64,000 bases of DNA from Bacillus changyiensis (GTDB taxonomy: Bacteria; Bacillota; Bacilli; Bacillales; Bacillaceae), in the NCBI RefSeq assembly GCF_027706145.1, contig NZ_JAQFWW010000001.1, positions 496,001 to 560,000 of the forward strand. The letters run 5' to 3'. A model generated the notes under the pieces. The model did not search any database, was not told where the DNA came from, and saw only the letters and a list, made by a program, of their open reading frames with translations. Shown piece after piece: positions 44,187-54,974 of the stretch. Within the stretch, counting starts at the first letter, position 1; every line of letters starts with the position of its first letter. Both the position numbers and the translations under genes were made by a program.

Positions 44187-45059
44187 ATGCTTAGAGAAAT
44201 AAAAATTAAAAATGTTTTTTTTATATTATTAGGCGCCGCTATTTTTTCTTTTGGACTTGTTCATTTTAATATGCAAAACAACCTGTCAGAAGGCGGTTTT
44301 ACCGGGATTACCTTGTTGCTTTATTTCCTGTTTCAGATCGATCCTTCCATTTCCAATTTAGTTTTAAATATTCCCGTTTTCTTAATCGGTTGGAAGTTGC
44401 TCGGCAGAACCGTTTTTTTATATACCATTCTCGGAACAGTCAGTCTGTCTGTTTTTTTGTGGATTTTTCAAATTTATCAAATCCATATGCCTCTGAAAAA
44501 TGACCTTGTCCTTGCAGCCCTTTTTGCCGGGGTTTTTATTGGAACAGGGCTCGGCATCATTTTCAGGTATGGCGGGACAACAGGTGGAGTTGATATTATC
44601 GTACGACTCATCAATAAATATTTTCATATCGCGATGGGTAAAGCGATGTTCGTTTTTGATGCCTTTGTTATTACATTATCACTCATATTTTACCTCTCAT
44701 ATAAGGAAGCCATGTATACACTTGTCGCAGTATTTGTTGCTTCTAAAGTGATTGACTTTATGCAGGAAGGTGGCTATGCAGCAAAGGGTGCAACGATTAT
44801 TTCTGAAAAAAATGCACTAATCCAACATAAAATCATGGAAGAGATGGATCGTGGGGTTACGATTTTAAAAGGACAGGGATCCTATACAAAAACAGAACGA
44901 GACGTTTTATACTGTGTCGTTCCGAAAAATGAAGTTTTTCTTTTAAAAAATGTCATCACTTCAATTGATCCACATGCTTTTGTAGTCGTAAACGATGTTC
45001 ACGATGTGATGGGGGAAGGTTTTACACTTGATGAAAATAAGAATCCGATTACACGTTAA
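44187..45059 (+). CDS. ypjC: YitT-family membrane protein YpjC
   Basis: This 290-residue member of the YitT family has five to six N-terminal membrane helices (about 1-185) with the GIIFRYGGTTGGVDI signature, then a cytoplasmic DUF2179 domain (GATIISEKNALI, TILKGQGSYTKTERDVLYCV). The function is unproven, and transport is often suggested. It starts at ATG 44187 behind GGAAGGAG. It is transcribed alone between two minus-strand operons. Confidence 0.92.
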   Translation: MLREIKIKNVFFILLGAAIFSFGLVHFNMQNNLSEGGFTGITLLLYFLFQIDPSISNLVLNIPVFLIGWKLLGRTVFLYTILGTVSLSVFLWIFQIYQIHMPLKNDLVLAALFAGVFIGTGLGIIFRYGGTTGGVDIIVRLINKYFHIAMGKAMFVFDAFVITLSLIFYLSYKEAMYTLVAVFVASKVIDFMQEGGYAAKGATIISEKNALIQHKIMEEMDRGVTILKGQGSYTKTERDVLYCVVPKNEVFLLKNVITSIDPHAFVVVNDVHDVMGEGFTLDENKNPITR

Positions 45060-45060
45060 A

Positions 45061-45093
45061 GAAGCTCACATGTAGTGAGCTTCCAGTTTTTCT
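45061..45093 (+). terminator. ypjC terminator
   Basis: GAAGCTCAC and GTGAGCTTC flank ATGTA and are followed by CAGTTTTTC. Confidence 0.85.
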
Positions 45094-45121
45094 GACCAAA
45101 TTCAGACCATGTTTTGGCTTC

Positions 45122-45925
45122 TTATTTAGGCCAATCATTCTCTCTTTTCTTGCGGCTGTCTGCTTCCCCTCTATACTTTCGGAATCCAACATAGGTCAGT
45201 GTGGAAAGGATGATGCTCCCTGTTGTCAGAATAACCCATAAAAGGGAAGGGTCTGCGTCATCTTCTTCGGTTTGATTAAATACGTCCTCCAAATCTTTTT
45301 GCAGAGTAGTCAACCGTTCAAGCTTGCTACTTTCCGACATGTTCTGAAAGTCTCCATGTTGGACAACTTCGATATGGTTAGAGACATTTTGTAGTTGTTT
45401 TTGGGAAACATCGATCGTTAAACTCGGGTAAATCATATCATACAAAGCCAAAAAATGATTCCACTTTTCTTGAAACGTTAAACTGTCTTCTTTTTGAATA
45501 ATACCAGCTTTAAGTGCTTTAAAAGATTCCATAATCGGTTTTTTTAACGATCCCCAAATCGGATCATGGTCGGAATGTATCGCATCCATCAGCATTCTGA
45601 ATTGGACGGCTGCCTTGAGTTTATCTTTTTCTCGTGTTTCCTTGCTCCGTAAACTTTTTTGCATTTCATGACAAGCCAATATGACCCGGCGAATCTGCGA
45701 ACGATTCATCGTTTTTAATGTTCCGTTTTTTTCGGCGGTTTTTAACCGATCTTTAAAATATTGAACAATTTGAAGTGCTTCCTCATAATGCGACTGTCTT
45801 GTTAACTGGAATACTGTATCAGACAGTTCATTCAATTCCGTTAAAGCGGTTGAATCCTCCGCTTTTAAACCGCCCGCAGGAAAAACAAGCGCAATCACTA
45901 TGCAAAGGATCACCTTACGTATCAT
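45122..45925 (-). CDS. ypjB: Sporulation-associated membrane protein YpjB
   Basis: This 267-residue protein has an N-terminal signal or anchor (VILCIVIALVFPAGGLKA), a long helical outside domain, and a C-terminal membrane helix (PSLLWVILTTGSIILSTLTYVGF) followed by a charged tail. The family is expressed during sporulation in B. subtilis, with no known activity. It lies 69 bases downstream of ypjA and converges on ypjC. Confidence 0.9.
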   Translation of the reverse strand: MIRKVILCIVIALVFPAGGLKAEDSTALTELNELSDTVFQLTRQSHYEEALQIVQYFKDRLKTAEKNGTLKTMNRSQIRRVILACHEMQKSLRSKETREKDKLKAAVQFRMLMDAIHSDHDPIWGSLKKPIMESFKALKAGIIQKEDSLTFQEKWNHFLALYDMIYPSLTIDVSQKQLQNVSNHIEVVQHGDFQNMSESSKLERLTTLQKDLEDVFNQTEEDDADPSLLWVILTTGSIILSTLTYVGFRKYRGEADSRKKRENDWPK

Positions 45926-45994
45926 TTACGGTCCCTCCCACTCCTTCTACTTTAAGTTATGAGGAGAGGGACAAGGTTAGACCAAGATTGTTTA

Positions 45995-46585
45995 TCACAA
46001 CTTAAACGCTTTTTTAGAGAGTACAAGATAATAAGCTAAACCGATTGATGCAACACTAAGCCAAAATGTAAAATAACCGATTTGTGGCATAAATTGCGTC
46101 AGCATCGAGTAGCTAGGCATCATTTTGAACACATAGTCAATCACGTCATTGTGAACCGTCCAAATGGCTGCAATCAGCAGATGCCACCCTTTAAACTTGT
46201 AATAAGGTGCATATAGAACACCTTGGAGAGCCATTGCAAAATGGGATGCAATCAGCATATAGCCCGTCCAATGCAGACTTCCCGTTGTTAAAAGGATAAG
46301 AAGGTTCATACATACGGCCCAAAGCCCATATTTAACGAGTGTTACCAATGCGAGCGCTTCAAACAAAACGGCATTTCGCTTAAATAAAAACCCCAACAAA
46401 ACAAATAAAAAAAACAAAGTAGCAGTTGGACTGTCCGGAACAAAAATTAAAAATTTAATTGGTGTATGAATCAGTTGTGACATGTACCAATAATACCCAT
46501 AAATCGTACCAAAAAAATTAATGATCAAAAGTAAAAAGATGATAGACCTTTGCCCAAGTATGTAAAAAAATAATTTCACCCACAT
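45995..46585 (-). CDS. ypjA: DUF1405 membrane protein YpjA
   Basis: This 196-residue integral membrane protein of the DUF1405 family has about six helices (IIFLLLIINFFGTIYGYYW, LFFLFVLLGFLF, MLIASHFAMALQGVLY, FTFWLSVASIGLAYYLV). The function is unknown. It lies downstream of the qcr operon but is separated from it by a strong terminator, and upstream of ypjB on the same strand. Confidence 0.9.
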   Translation of the reverse strand: MWVKLFFYILGQRSIIFLLLIINFFGTIYGYYWYMSQLIHTPIKFLIFVPDSPTATLFFLFVLLGFLFKRNAVLFEALALVTLVKYGLWAVCMNLLILLTTGSLHWTGYMLIASHFAMALQGVLYAPYYKFKGWHLLIAAIWTVHNDVIDYVFKMMPSYSMLTQFMPQIGYFTFWLSVASIGLAYYLVLSKKAFKL

Positions 46586-46629
46586 TCAACTCACAATCTT
46601 AGAAAACGTATGGTATTGATGTTAGAATT

Positions 46630-46662
46630 TTAAAAAGACCATCGACATTGTCGATAGTCTCG
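46630..46662 (-). terminator. qcr operon terminator
   Basis: AGACTATCGACA and TGTCGATGGTCT (minus strand) form a 12-base stem, with one wobble, followed by TTTTTAAA. Confidence 0.88.
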
Positions 46663-46709
46663 AGAGACCGACTTAGCGTCAGCTTATCATCTGTACCTCT
46701 TCTTGACAA

Positions 46710-47477
46710 CTACTTAGCTGTTGTTTTCGATATGAATTTCGCCAGTTCTTTTAACTGTTTATCAGACCCTTTAAAAACGCCAGCAGGCATTTTGCCCTTT
46801 CCTTCCTTGGCGATCTTTCCAATCTCCTTTGGAGATAAACCGCTATCTACTAGAGACGGCCCGCCAGCCCCTCCCTGCATGTTATCACCATGACAGGAAA
46901 TGCAACCTTGTTCCTTATACACTTTATAACCTGCGGCTTTTTTATCAACTTTAGCTTCCTCTTTGATTTTCCCTTGTTCTTCCGCAGCTGCCCAATCATG
47001 GGTCACAACGGATTGCCAAGTTAAAAAGACAGTGGCTGATAATGCTAACAACATCAATCCAACAGCGACCGGGCGCTTAAACGGCCTTCTTTCAGGGCCC
47101 CTGTCAAGGAATGGTGCCAGCAAAAGCGCCCCGAAAGCAATCGACGGTATAATAATCGCTCCAACTACAGTATACGGTCCAGCTGCATATTCATATTTAA
47201 GCAATTGATATAAAAATAGAAAATACCAGTCTGGTAAAGGTATGTAACCAGTATCTGTCGGGTCAGCCATTCGTTCCAGTGGAGGCTCATGAACGATGGT
47301 CAACACGAGAAACCCAATTAGGAAAACGGCTCCAACAAGCCATTCTTTAAGTAAAAAGTTCGGCCAGAATGCTTCCGTTTTGCCTGGAAATTCCGAATAA
47401 TCTTTTGGAATATTCGGTTTTCTTTCCGCGGGTATTCTCGAATCTCCGACAAACTTCATTCCCTTTCCCCTTTTCAT
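46710..47477 (-). CDS. qcrC: Menaquinol:cytochrome c reductase, cytochrome b/c subunit
   Basis: QcrC fuses the subunit IV part of a split cytochrome b (three helices) to a membrane-bound c-type cytochrome. The subunit IV part carries PLPDWYFLFLYQLLKYEYA, with the quinol-site PDWY variant. The haem-binding CISCH lies at about residue 196 and an axial methionine in GKGKMPAG. Its 255 residues match B. subtilis QcrC. It is the last gene of qcrABC and moves electrons from the bc complex to cytochrome c oxidase. Confidence 0.97.
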   Translation of the reverse strand: MKRGKGMKFVGDSRIPAERKPNIPKDYSEFPGKTEAFWPNFLLKEWLVGAVFLIGFLVLTIVHEPPLERMADPTDTGYIPLPDWYFLFLYQLLKYEYAAGPYTVVGAIIIPSIAFGALLLAPFLDRGPERRPFKRPVAVGLMLLALSATVFLTWQSVVTHDWAAAEEQGKIKEEAKVDKKAAGYKVYKEQGCISCHGDNMQGGAGGPSLVDSGLSPKEIGKIAKEGKGKMPAGVFKGSDKQLKELAKFISKTTAK

Positions 47478-47509
47478 GCCATCCCCTCCTTCTTTTTTGA
47501 ATCACTTGC

Positions 47510-48184
47510 TTACAACGGCCCTGAAATCCCTTGTTTACGGATCATGATAAAGTGTGCAGCCATAAGACCGAACAGAGCGGCTGGCAAGAAAAAGACATGT
47601 ATTGCAAAAAATCTTGTCAATGTCTGTGCGCCAACAATATCTGGATGACCGGCCAGCAGTGTTTTAATCTGAGTGCCAATTAAAGGTGTTGCCTCAGCGA
47701 TCTGCAGACCAACTTTAGTCGCAAACAGAGCTTTCATATCCCAAGGCAAGAGATAGCCTGTAAAACCTAATCCAAGCATGACAAAGAAAATGAGGACACC
47801 GACAATCCAATTTAATTCCCGTGGTTTTTTATAAGCTCCTTGGAAGAAAACCCTTAGTGTGTGAAGAAACATCATGACGATGACCAAACTTGCCCCCCAA
47901 TGGTGCATTCCTCTGACAATTTGCCCAAACGCTACTTCATTTTGTAGGTAATAAACCGATTCCCAAGCATTTTTAATATCTGGCACATAATACATTGTCA
48001 AAAACATGCCAGATAGCACCTGGATCACTGTCACAAAAAATGTCAACCCGCCAAAACAATAGACAAAAGCGGAAAAATGGTGAGCAGGATTGACATGCTC
48101 TGGAACTTCATGATCAGCAATATCTCTCCAAAGCGGTGTAATGTCCAGTCTTTCATCCACCCAATCATAAATTTTGTTTAGCAT
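47510..48184 (-). CDS. qcrB: Menaquinol:cytochrome c reductase, cytochrome b subunit
   Basis: QcrB is the b6-type half of cytochrome b with four membrane helices. Paired histidines for two b haems are seen in GMHHWGASLVIVMMFLHTLR and in FAIHVFFLPAALFGLMAAHF. A cysteine that would bind haem ci lies near the N-terminus (VYCFGG). The ATG at 48184 overlaps the qcrA end region and gives 224 residues. Confidence 0.97.
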   Translation of the reverse strand: MLNKIYDWVDERLDITPLWRDIADHEVPEHVNPAHHFSAFVYCFGGLTFFVTVIQVLSGMFLTMYYVPDIKNAWESVYYLQNEVAFGQIVRGMHHWGASLVIVMMFLHTLRVFFQGAYKKPRELNWIVGVLIFFVMLGLGFTGYLLPWDMKALFATKVGLQIAEATPLIGTQIKTLLAGHPDIVGAQTLTRFFAIHVFFLPAALFGLMAAHFIMIRKQGISGPL

Positions 48185-48186
48185 GA

Positions 48187-48693
48187 TCACCCATCCTTCC
48201 TCGGCTTGGCTTTCCCTAAATAGAGATAGCCGTCTTTAACCTTTTGCTCATAATGATCCAATGGAGCAAGAGGTGGAGTTCCGGGTACATTTGTACCATC
48301 CTTTTCATAAAGTCCGTAATGGCACGGACAAAAAAATCTGTTCGGATTTTTTGGGTCACTGTTCCAATTGACCGTACACCCCAAATGTTTACAAACCGGT
48401 GATAAAGCGATAATTTCTCCCCCATTTTTGAATACCCACGCTGATCTCGATTCTTCGGATTTGTACCAGGCGTCTACTTGTTTGATTTTAAAGTCAAATC
48501 GTTGAGGTTCCTCCGTCAGTTCATCAACACTAACGACCTGAACCAAGTCCTGATCTTCAGTCGGCCTTAAAACCGGATCAAGCGCAAAGCGAGCCATAGG
48601 CATGATCATTCCAGCCGCCATAAACCCGCCAACCCCTGTCAGCGTATAGTTTAAAAATTGACGTCTGGATACCTGATGTTTGTTTCCGCTCAT
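48187..48693 (-). CDS. qcrA: Menaquinol:cytochrome c reductase, Rieske iron-sulphur subunit
   Basis: QcrA holds a Rieske 2Fe-2S cluster bound by CKHLGC and CPCHYG. The N-terminus has a twin-arginine motif (SRRQFLNYTL) followed by a hydrophobic helix that stays as the anchor. The frame begins at 48711, but GGGGGGAT is better spaced for the ATG at 48693, giving about 168 residues as in B. subtilis. It is the first gene of qcrABC. It starts 146 bases downstream of ypiF in the reverse direction of reading, so the operon has its own promoter between. Confidence 0.97.
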   Translation of the reverse strand: MSGNKHQVSRRQFLNYTLTGVGGFMAAGMIMPMARFALDPVLRPTEDQDLVQVVSVDELTEEPQRFDFKIKQVDAWYKSEESRSAWVFKNGGEIIALSPVCKHLGCTVNWNSDPKNPNRFFCPCHYGLYEKDGTNVPGTPPLAPLDHYEQKVKDGYLYLGKAKPRKDG

Positions 48694-48839
48694 CTTCATA
48701 TCCCCCCTCATGTCCCCAACTACAATATAACTAAACTAGAAAAATATTCATAAAATGAGGACATCCTCATAATATATCAATATTTTAGGAAGGTCAACAT
48801 TCCCAAAAACATTAAAAATAGTAAATGTAAGTGTTTTTA

Positions 48840-49286
48840 TTAGGAATTCCAGTATTGTAACAAAATGTTCAATATTTGCTCAATTTGATCGTCCAAGAGT
48901 TTTTGTTTGAGAGAATCTTTCATATGCTCTAGCGGCAGCGCTGGAATCCACAGCAGTTTTTGTTCACCTTGAAGCACCTCTTTCCAACGCTCATCCGTTG
49001 TTAAAAAAATGACATGCTTAAAATGATTTTGGGTCATGTCTTTCAAATCGGCAATATCTTCCACCGATTGATCACAAACATGCAAATATGTATACGGAGG
49101 AAATAAATAGACACGTCCCTTTAGTTGTCCTTCAAGCTCTTCTACAAGCTTGATTGTAAATTCTCCTTTTGAAACGGTTGACTTAAACTGGTGGTCTAAA
49201 TGAACAGAAATAAGCGGAATGACAGCGGTATCAATATATTCTTTTGCATCTAGATAAACATCCGCATCTTGTGCACACCATTTCAC
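48840..49286 (-). CDS. ypiF: DUF2487 protein YpiF
   Basis: This 148-residue soluble protein of the YpiF family (MKWCAQDADVYLDAKEYIDTA) has predicted Rossmann-like alternation (LKGRVYLFPPYTYLHV, HVIFLTTDERWKEV). No activity is known. It is encoded between ypiB and qcrA, as in B. subtilis. Confidence 0.88.
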   Translation of the reverse strand: MKWCAQDADVYLDAKEYIDTAVIPLISVHLDHQFKSTVSKGEFTIKLVEELEGQLKGRVYLFPPYTYLHVCDQSVEDIADLKDMTQNHFKHVIFLTTDERWKEVLQGEQKLLWIPALPLEHMKDSLKQKLLDDQIEQILNILLQYWNS

Positions 49287-49348
49287 GCGGTAATCCCCCT
49301 TTATTCAGTTACCCCGACCTTAACAAGCCTTGCACTCAGCAAGGCTTG

Positions 49349-49900
49349 TTAACGATGGGATTGTTGTAGTTGACTTAATTGTTTCGCCAGTCTTTCGAAG
49401 CTTTCCTTATCTTGGCGATCAAGGGCTTCGTCTATTTCCTCCAATAGTTTTCGTCTTTGAAAAGTGGTAATAGAATGCTCTAAAATTTGTTCAGCAACAA
49501 TTTTATCTCTTTCATTTTCATAAAGGTCTTTTGGAATATGGGGATTGGTCTCCATTACAGCTGCGTATTCAGGTGAATGATAGGCTGAGCGAAAGTTGAG
49601 CTGAATAAATAGATCTTGCTGCTTATTCAGCCTGATATCGTGAAATGATTTTTCTGCGTCTGTTGTCATGACATTTTCTTTATAAAAACGGAAAGGCACT
49701 TCTTCGACACAGTGGGTAGACATGATAATGCCTCTCGGACAAAACTCGGCCTGCTCGACAAAATGGACTTTCTCCATTAAGGAGTTATGACTCATTAAAT
49801 AATTCAAAATCCATACACATTCTCTTCGTTTTAGCTGATAATTGTTTAAAAACCAGCGGATGAAATCTTTTTTTTCATTGACAGAAACAGGGGTCTGCAT
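49349..49900 (-). CDS. ypiB: Conserved protein YpiB (UPF0302)
   Basis: This protein of about 183 residues in the UPF0302 family has a folded N-terminal part ([20 protein letters not shown]) and a helical C-terminal IDEAL-type motif ([20 protein letters not shown]). YpiB has been suggested to interact with the biofilm or sporulation machinery in Bacillus, without firm proof. ATG 49900 follows GAGGAGGG; the open frame to 49951 lacks a site. It lies between ypiA and ypiF. Confidence 0.9.
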   Translation of the reverse strand: MQTPVSVNEKKDFIRWFLNNYQLKRRECVWILNYLMSHNSLMEKVHFVEQAEFCPRGIIMSTHCVEEVPFRFYKENVMTTDAEKSFHDIRLNKQQDLFIQLNFRSAYHSPEYAAVMETNPHIPKDLYENERDKIVAEQILEHSITTFQRRKLLEEIDEALDRQDKESFERLAKQLSQLQQSHR

Positions 49901-49971
49901 GTTATTCCCTCCTCTATCTATCATATCTTGTGTATAATTTAATAATACCACACAAACCGATAATATCCTGC

Positions 49972-51246
49972 TTATTCAAGGTAATTTTCATCTTCGATTC
50001 TGAAAATCATTTCCTGGATTTCCTCGTATGCAGGATGATGATTCGGAATTTCTTTCAAATATGGCAACGCTTCTTTCTGCTTTCCTTCTTCAAGCAAAAA
50101 TTTTGCGTATTCATAGAGAAAATCTTCATCTTTCTGATAATGCAATAACGCTTTTTCATATTCTTGTCTCGCCTTATCAAACTCTTCTGTTTGCGTGTAA
50201 GCACCTGCGAGAAACCAGCTAAATTTGGGGTCATCTTCACCATATTTTCGGACCTCTTGAACCAAATCGATCATACTCTCAAAATCTTCTTCTTCAAGAT
50301 GAAGAGAAAGCAGAGTGAAAACGGCTTCCAAATATCCAGGGTCAAGTGCAAGTGCTTCAGAAAGTAATGATTTCGCTTCAGAAAGCCTTTTTATTTTTAA
50401 TGCAGACTTTGCTGCAGAGAGATAAAGCTCCTTAGTGAATTCATCTAAACGAATACCTTCTTTAGCTGTTTCATATGCTTCTTCATATAGTCCTTCTTCT
50501 TCATAGCTTTGCGCCAAAGGCTTATAAAGGGAAGAATAAGATGGATCCATTTCTTTCAGCTCTGTTAATTGTTTGATTGCCGTTTTAGGAGATCCCGCTT
50601 TTAAAGCTGTAAGCCCAAAACCAAATAAAGTATGAGGTTCAGTGCTTTCTTTGGCCGCTTTTTCATACCACTTTAACGCTTCTTCAAACTCGCCTGAAGA
50701 GCTGAGTGATTCGGCAAGCCTCTGATAAACATTGACACCTCCGATCATTGCTTTTTCACAGGCAGTTTGTTGAAAATAGCGCGTTGCTTTGGCATAAGCA
50801 CCTTGCGTAAAATACAACTCACCCAACGCGAAATGAATCACCGGTTCATCTGGTAAAATCGTTTTTGCCTTCAACAACTTTTGCTCACTTACTTCATATA
50901 ACCCCTGCATTTGATATAAATCAGCCAGCAAAAGAAGACTTTCTGGATAGGTCTGATCTGTCTCAGGGATCGTTTCCAACACGCTGATCGCCCGCTCTTC
51001 ATTGTCGGTCTCGATGAGGAGCTCTGCATAAAAACAGGTCAATTCTGTTTCCTCAGGGTATAATTCATACAAATCACTGATGATATGAATCGCTTTGTCA
51101 ATCATACCCCATTCATAATATAGTTGAGCTACAATTGCTTTATCTTCATCATGAAGAACAGGTTCAATATCACTAAGTTTTTTAAGTCCGCTTTCAGTAT
51201 GGCCTGCTTCTATTAATTTTATGGCTTCTTGGATCGAAGTATTCAA
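49972..51246 (-). CDS. ypiA: TPR-repeat protein YpiA
   Basis: This 424-residue cytoplasmic protein consists almost wholly of tetratricopeptide repeats (for example [59 protein letters not shown]). TPR stacks bind other proteins, but the partner of YpiA is not established. It lies between aroE and ypiB. A strong terminator after aroE is encountered upstream, so it begins a new transcript with ypiB and perhaps ypiF. Confidence 0.92.
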   Translation of the reverse strand: MNTSIQEAIKLIEAGHTESGLKKLSDIEPVLHDEDKAIVAQLYYEWGMIDKAIHIISDLYELYPEETELTCFYAELLIETDNEERAISVLETIPETDQTYPESLLLLADLYQMQGLYEVSEQKLLKAKTILPDEPVIHFALGELYFTQGAYAKATRYFQQTACEKAMIGGVNVYQRLAESLSSSGEFEEALKWYEKAAKESTEPHTLFGFGLTALKAGSPKTAIKQLTELKEMDPSYSSLYKPLAQSYEEEGLYEEAYETAKEGIRLDEFTKELYLSAAKSALKIKRLSEAKSLLSEALALDPGYLEAVFTLLSLHLEEEDFESMIDLVQEVRKYGEDDPKFSWFLAGAYTQTEEFDKARQEYEKALLHYQKDEDFLYEYAKFLLEEGKQKEALPYLKEIPNHHPAYEEIQEMIFRIEDENYLE

Positions 51247-51411
51247 ATCAAAACGTCCCTTTCTTTTTTCGAATCATCACCCGGCCACCCTAAAGCCGAA
51301 AATACACTGTTTAGATATTTATTATCATAATTCACTGGACGGTTTTAAAGCAAATATGTTGCCTTCAAAGACAAGCTATGCCGGAACTGCATTGTTTATG
51401 CAAAAGCTATG

Positions 51412-51446
51412 AAAAAGCCTGAAACGCGTCGGTTTCAGGCTTTTTC
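51412..51446 (-). terminator. Terminator of the aromatic supraoperon after aroE
   Basis: A near-perfect 14-base stem (AAAAAGCCTGAAAC with GTTTCAGGCTTTTT) includes the last aroE codons and has T runs on both sides. It closes the long aro-trp-his-tyr operon. Confidence 0.9.
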
Positions 51447-52721
51447 GGTAAGCTTGTCAATATGATCAAAAAATGTCGGATAAGATACTTTGACAGCTTC
51501 TGGATGAGAAATATCAATGGGATTCTCACAAATTAAGGAAGCAATTCCCAGCATCATGCCAATTCGGTGGTCATGATGACTTGATACACTTGTCCCTCCA
51601 AGTAAAGGTGTTTTACCATGGATCTTCATTCCATCTTCTGTCGGTTCAATTCGGGCACCAAGCTTTGTTAACTCTGATGCAACCGTATCAATGCGGTTCG
51701 TTTCTTTTACTTTAAGTTCAGCAGCATCCTTTATGACAGTCGTTCCTTCAGCCTGTGTGGCAAGAAGTGCGATAATTGGAATTTCATCGATGAGGCGTGG
51801 AATTAAATCGCCTGAAATTTCAGTGGCTTTTAGGGCAGCAGTCTTGACCGTTAAATCGCCGTAGGGCTCAGCGCTACCATGATCTTTTCTATCGATCTTA
51901 AGATCCGCACCCATTTTTCTCAATGCATCGATGATTCCGGTTCTTGTTGGGTTTAAACCGACATTTTTAAGAACAACTTCACTATTTGGGACAAAAGAAG
52001 CAGCTGCTAGGAAAAAGGCTGCTGAAGAAATATCTCCTGGCACAAACACATCCGTTCCCTTTAATGTTTGACCACCCACGATGGAGACAGATGTTTGGTC
52101 TTCCTCGAGTTTTCCCCCAAACATAGAAAGCATACGCTCCGTATGATCTCTCGATTTATGGGGTTCTGTCACTGTTGTTGTACCATTTGCTTGGAGACCG
52201 GCCAACAAGATGGCCGATTTAATTTGTGCACTGGCTACAGGTGATTGAAAATCTATTCCTGTTAAATGTCCACCGCGAACAGCAAGCGGTGTATATTCTC
52301 CACCACTACGTCCGTCAATATGCGCACCCATTTTCCGAAGAGGATCTGTGACACGTTTCATCGGTCTTTTCGCAATGCTCTCATCACCTGCTGTTATACT
52401 ATGAAATGGACGGCCGGCCAAAATCCCGAGCATCAGTCTAATCGTTGTGCCAGAATTTCCGACATCCAAAAGCTCTTTAGGCTCTGTTAGATGATCAAGA
52501 CCTTTTCCATAGACTGTTACATCACTGTTTTCCTGTTTGATTTCAACCCCCATTTTTTTAAAACAGTCAATTGTGCTTAAACAATCTGCACCAGGCAAAA
52601 AGTTTTTAATAACTGTTGTACCTACCGCAATAGAGCCGAACATAACAGAACGATGGGAGATTGATTTATCTCCCGGAATATGAAGTTCTCCTTTTAGTGA
52701 ACTGATTTTTTCTCTTTTCAT
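51435..52721 (-). CDS. aroE: 3-phosphoshikimate 1-carboxyvinyltransferase (EPSP synthase; aroA elsewhere)
   Basis: EPSP synthase joins shikimate-3-phosphate and PEP. It has the [14 protein letters not shown] motif near the start, [17 protein letters not shown], and [14 protein letters not shown] near the end. The family start [13 protein letters not shown] is at 52721, giving 428 residues; the frame extends upstream without a better site. Named aroE in B. subtilis. It is the last gene of the supraoperon, 10 bases after tyrA. Confidence 0.97.
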   Translation of the reverse strand: MKREKISSLKGELHIPGDKSISHRSVMFGSIAVGTTVIKNFLPGADCLSTIDCFKKMGVEIKQENSDVTVYGKGLDHLTEPKELLDVGNSGTTIRLMLGILAGRPFHSITAGDESIAKRPMKRVTDPLRKMGAHIDGRSGGEYTPLAVRGGHLTGIDFQSPVASAQIKSAILLAGLQANGTTTVTEPHKSRDHTERMLSMFGGKLEEDQTSVSIVGGQTLKGTDVFVPGDISSAAFFLAAASFVPNSEVVLKNVGLNPTRTGIIDALRKMGADLKIDRKDHGSAEPYGDLTVKTAALKATEISGDLIPRLIDEIPIIALLATQAEGTTVIKDAAELKVKETNRIDTVASELTKLGARIEPTEDGMKIHGKTPLLGGTSVSSHHDHRIGMMLGIASLICENPIDISHPEAVKVSYPTFFDHIDKLTEKA

Positions 52722-52731
52722 GTGCTCCACC

Positions 52732-53847
52732 TCAATCAGCGTAAAATGTCTCATATTTAGCCCGCGTTTGAATGCATTTTTCTGCACGTTTGCGATCTTG
52801 ATCAGATTGAAAACTGATTCTGAGAACACCGTTTATCTCTTCTCGCGTTTCGATAATTCTAATGTTCGTGATGCTGATCAGTTCATCGGCGAGAATCGCC
52901 GTGATCTCCGAGATGACTCCCGGATGGTCAGGGACATCAACATAAAGGTCGTAAAAGGAGGGAATCGCGCCTTTTTGTCGCAATGGCAAATCATCCCGAT
53001 ACTCTTTTGCCTGTTGGAAAAATGCAAACAAACCATCAGCATCTTCCTGTTCAACAATAGACTGAATTCTTCCAATTTCACATTTCCATTCTTCAAACCG
53101 CTCTAAAATTTCAACTTTATTGTGCAAAAGAATATCTCGCCACATCGCAGGACTGCTTGAGGCAATCCTTGTAATATCACGGAATCCTCCCGCCGCAAAG
53201 CGTTTGATCAGAGGATATTGTTCCTTGAATTTCTCGGTCTGGTGAACTAGGCTTGCTGCTACAATATGGGGAAAGTGGCTGATCACACTTGTGATGGCAT
53301 CATGGTCTTCCGGCGACATTTCAACAAACTTGGCGTTTGTTCCTTTTAAAAGCTGTTTTAACAAGACAATAGCTTCTTTTTTAGTCGAGTTACAAGGCGT
53401 CAAAATATAAAACGCATTTTCAAACAGCAACTCTTTAGCTGCCGCAACACCTGATTTATGAGAGCCAGCCATCGGATGTCCGCCGATAAATTGATACTCT
53501 TTTGGCAAAACTTGTTCAGCATGGTTGACAACCTTTTGTTTCGTGCTACCTACATCCGTAATGAGCAATTGCTTCTCGATGCCTGAAGCAGCTAGCTCAT
53601 CAAGCATATAGAGTGTCTGTGCAACAGGCACAGCTAAAATGACAATTGATGCTTCTTTTATTCCTTCCAAAAAAGAACCGGATGATGCGTCAATGACACC
53701 AAGCTTTTTTGCAGCCTTTATCTGCTCTTCTGATACATCAAATCCAATGATTCGGTAGCTTGGATATTGCTTTTTTATGGCAAGAGCAATCGAACCGCCA
53801 ATTAAGCCTAATCCAGTCAATAATATCGTTTTATTAGATTGTGTCAT
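52732..53847 (-). CDS. tyrA: Prephenate dehydrogenase TyrA
   Basis: TyrA oxidises prephenate to 4-hydroxyphenylpyruvate for tyrosine. It has an NAD-binding GLGLIGGS, the substrate region [12 protein letters not shown] and a helical dimer domain, then a C-terminal ACT domain ([19 protein letters not shown], about 295-365) for feedback control. The ATG at 53847 after AGGTGAT gives 371 residues, as in B. subtilis. It lies between hisC and aroE. Confidence 0.97.
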   Translation of the reverse strand: MTQSNKTILLTGLGLIGGSIALAIKKQYPSYRIIGFDVSEEQIKAAKKLGVIDASSGSFLEGIKEASIVILAVPVAQTLYMLDELAASGIEKQLLITDVGSTKQKVVNHAEQVLPKEYQFIGGHPMAGSHKSGVAAAKELLFENAFYILTPCNSTKKEAIVLLKQLLKGTNAKFVEMSPEDHDAITSVISHFPHIVAASLVHQTEKFKEQYPLIKRFAAGGFRDITRIASSSPAMWRDILLHNKVEILERFEEWKCEIGRIQSIVEQEDADGLFAFFQQAKEYRDDLPLRQKGAIPSFYDLYVDVPDHPGVISEITAILADELISITNIRIIETREEINGVLRISFQSDQDRKRAEKCIQTRAKYETFYAD

Positions 53848-53885
53848 CTTTATCACCTAGTTTTAGGTCTATTAGTCATCACTTC

Positions 53886-54968
53886 TTATAACATTCTTAT
53901 TAGCGTATTCAAAAACCCTTCATTCTGTTCTTTGGAGCCTACCGATATCCGAAGTGACGTCGGAAATCCAAGCGCTTTTCCAGACCTTACAATATAACCT
54001 TGGCGAAGCAGCTCCTCAAACAGCACATCCGCATCCCGGTTAAAGTCAATTAAGACAAAATTTGTTTGTGAAGGATAGTATTTTAATCCATGTGTTGAAC
54101 AAAAATCGTAATATTGCTGAAGCCCTTCCCTGTTTTTTCTAACACAATCCTTTATAAAAGTCTGGTCGTCAAGAGCTCCGAGTGCAGCTGCTTGTGCTAG
54201 CCGATTGATATTAAACGGTTGTCTCACTGGCTCTATCGCTTGAATCAACTGTTCTGAAGCAATACCATAGCCAATTCTTAAAGCCGCCAAACCGTATGCT
54301 TTTGAAAAAGTTCTCAGAATCATTAAGTTGGGATAGCGATCTAAAAGTGCAATGGTCTTCGGATAGTCCTCTGCAGTCACATATTCATAATACGCTTCAT
54401 CTATCACAACAAGCACGTGTTTAGGAACCTGATCTAGAAAACGCAGCAGTTTTTGTTCTGGTTCATAACTTCCCGTCGGATTATTTGGACTGCATACCCA
54501 GACAATTTTTGTTTGTTGATCAATTGCATCAAGCATCAAATCTAGATCATGGCAGCCGTTTTCAAGCAGATTGATTTCTCGTACTTCTGCCCCTTCAATG
54601 ACTGCATTATGTTTATACTGTGAAAATGTCGGGCTCGCCATCACAGTGTTTGAGTGGCTGTTAAGCATTGATCGGGAAATGATTTGGATCACCTCGTCTG
54701 CACCATTTCCAAAGATGATCTTCATCTCATTTACACCAAGATGTTTGGCAAGCTTTGTTCTTAACGAATGACTGGAGCCGTCTGGATAAAGGGGCATTTG
54801 TAAAATCTCTGATTGTAATGCAACTTTTGCCGATTCGGAATAACCAAACGGATTTTCGTTTGAGGCTAGCTTTACAACGGTCTTTAGATTAAACTCACGT
54901 TTCACTTCTTCAATTGGTTTTCCGGGCTGATATGGTGTTAATTGTGCTAATTGTTTCTTGATTTGCAT
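53886..54968 (-). CDS. hisC: Histidinol-phosphate/aromatic aminotransferase HisC
   Basis: HisC transaminates histidinol phosphate and, in Bacillus, also the aromatic keto acids. This explains its place among aromatic genes. It is a PLP fold-type I enzyme with NPTGSYE, DEAYYEYV, the Schiff-base lysine in RTFSKAYGLAALRIGYG, and RISVGSKEQN. It has 360 residues. Its AGGTGACC site overlaps the end of trpA. Confidence 0.97.
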   Translation of the reverse strand: MQIKKQLAQLTPYQPGKPIEEVKREFNLKTVVKLASNENPFGYSESAKVALQSEILQMPLYPDGSSHSLRTKLAKHLGVNEMKIIFGNGADEVIQIISRSMLNSHSNTVMASPTFSQYKHNAVIEGAEVREINLLENGCHDLDLMLDAIDQQTKIVWVCSPNNPTGSYEPEQKLLRFLDQVPKHVLVVIDEAYYEYVTAEDYPKTIALLDRYPNLMILRTFSKAYGLAALRIGYGIASEQLIQAIEPVRQPFNINRLAQAAALGALDDQTFIKDCVRKNREGLQQYYDFCSTHGLKYYPSQTNFVLIDFNRDADVLFEELLRQGYIVRSGKALGFPTSLRISVGSKEQNEGFLNTLIRML

Positions 54969-54974
54969 TCATGG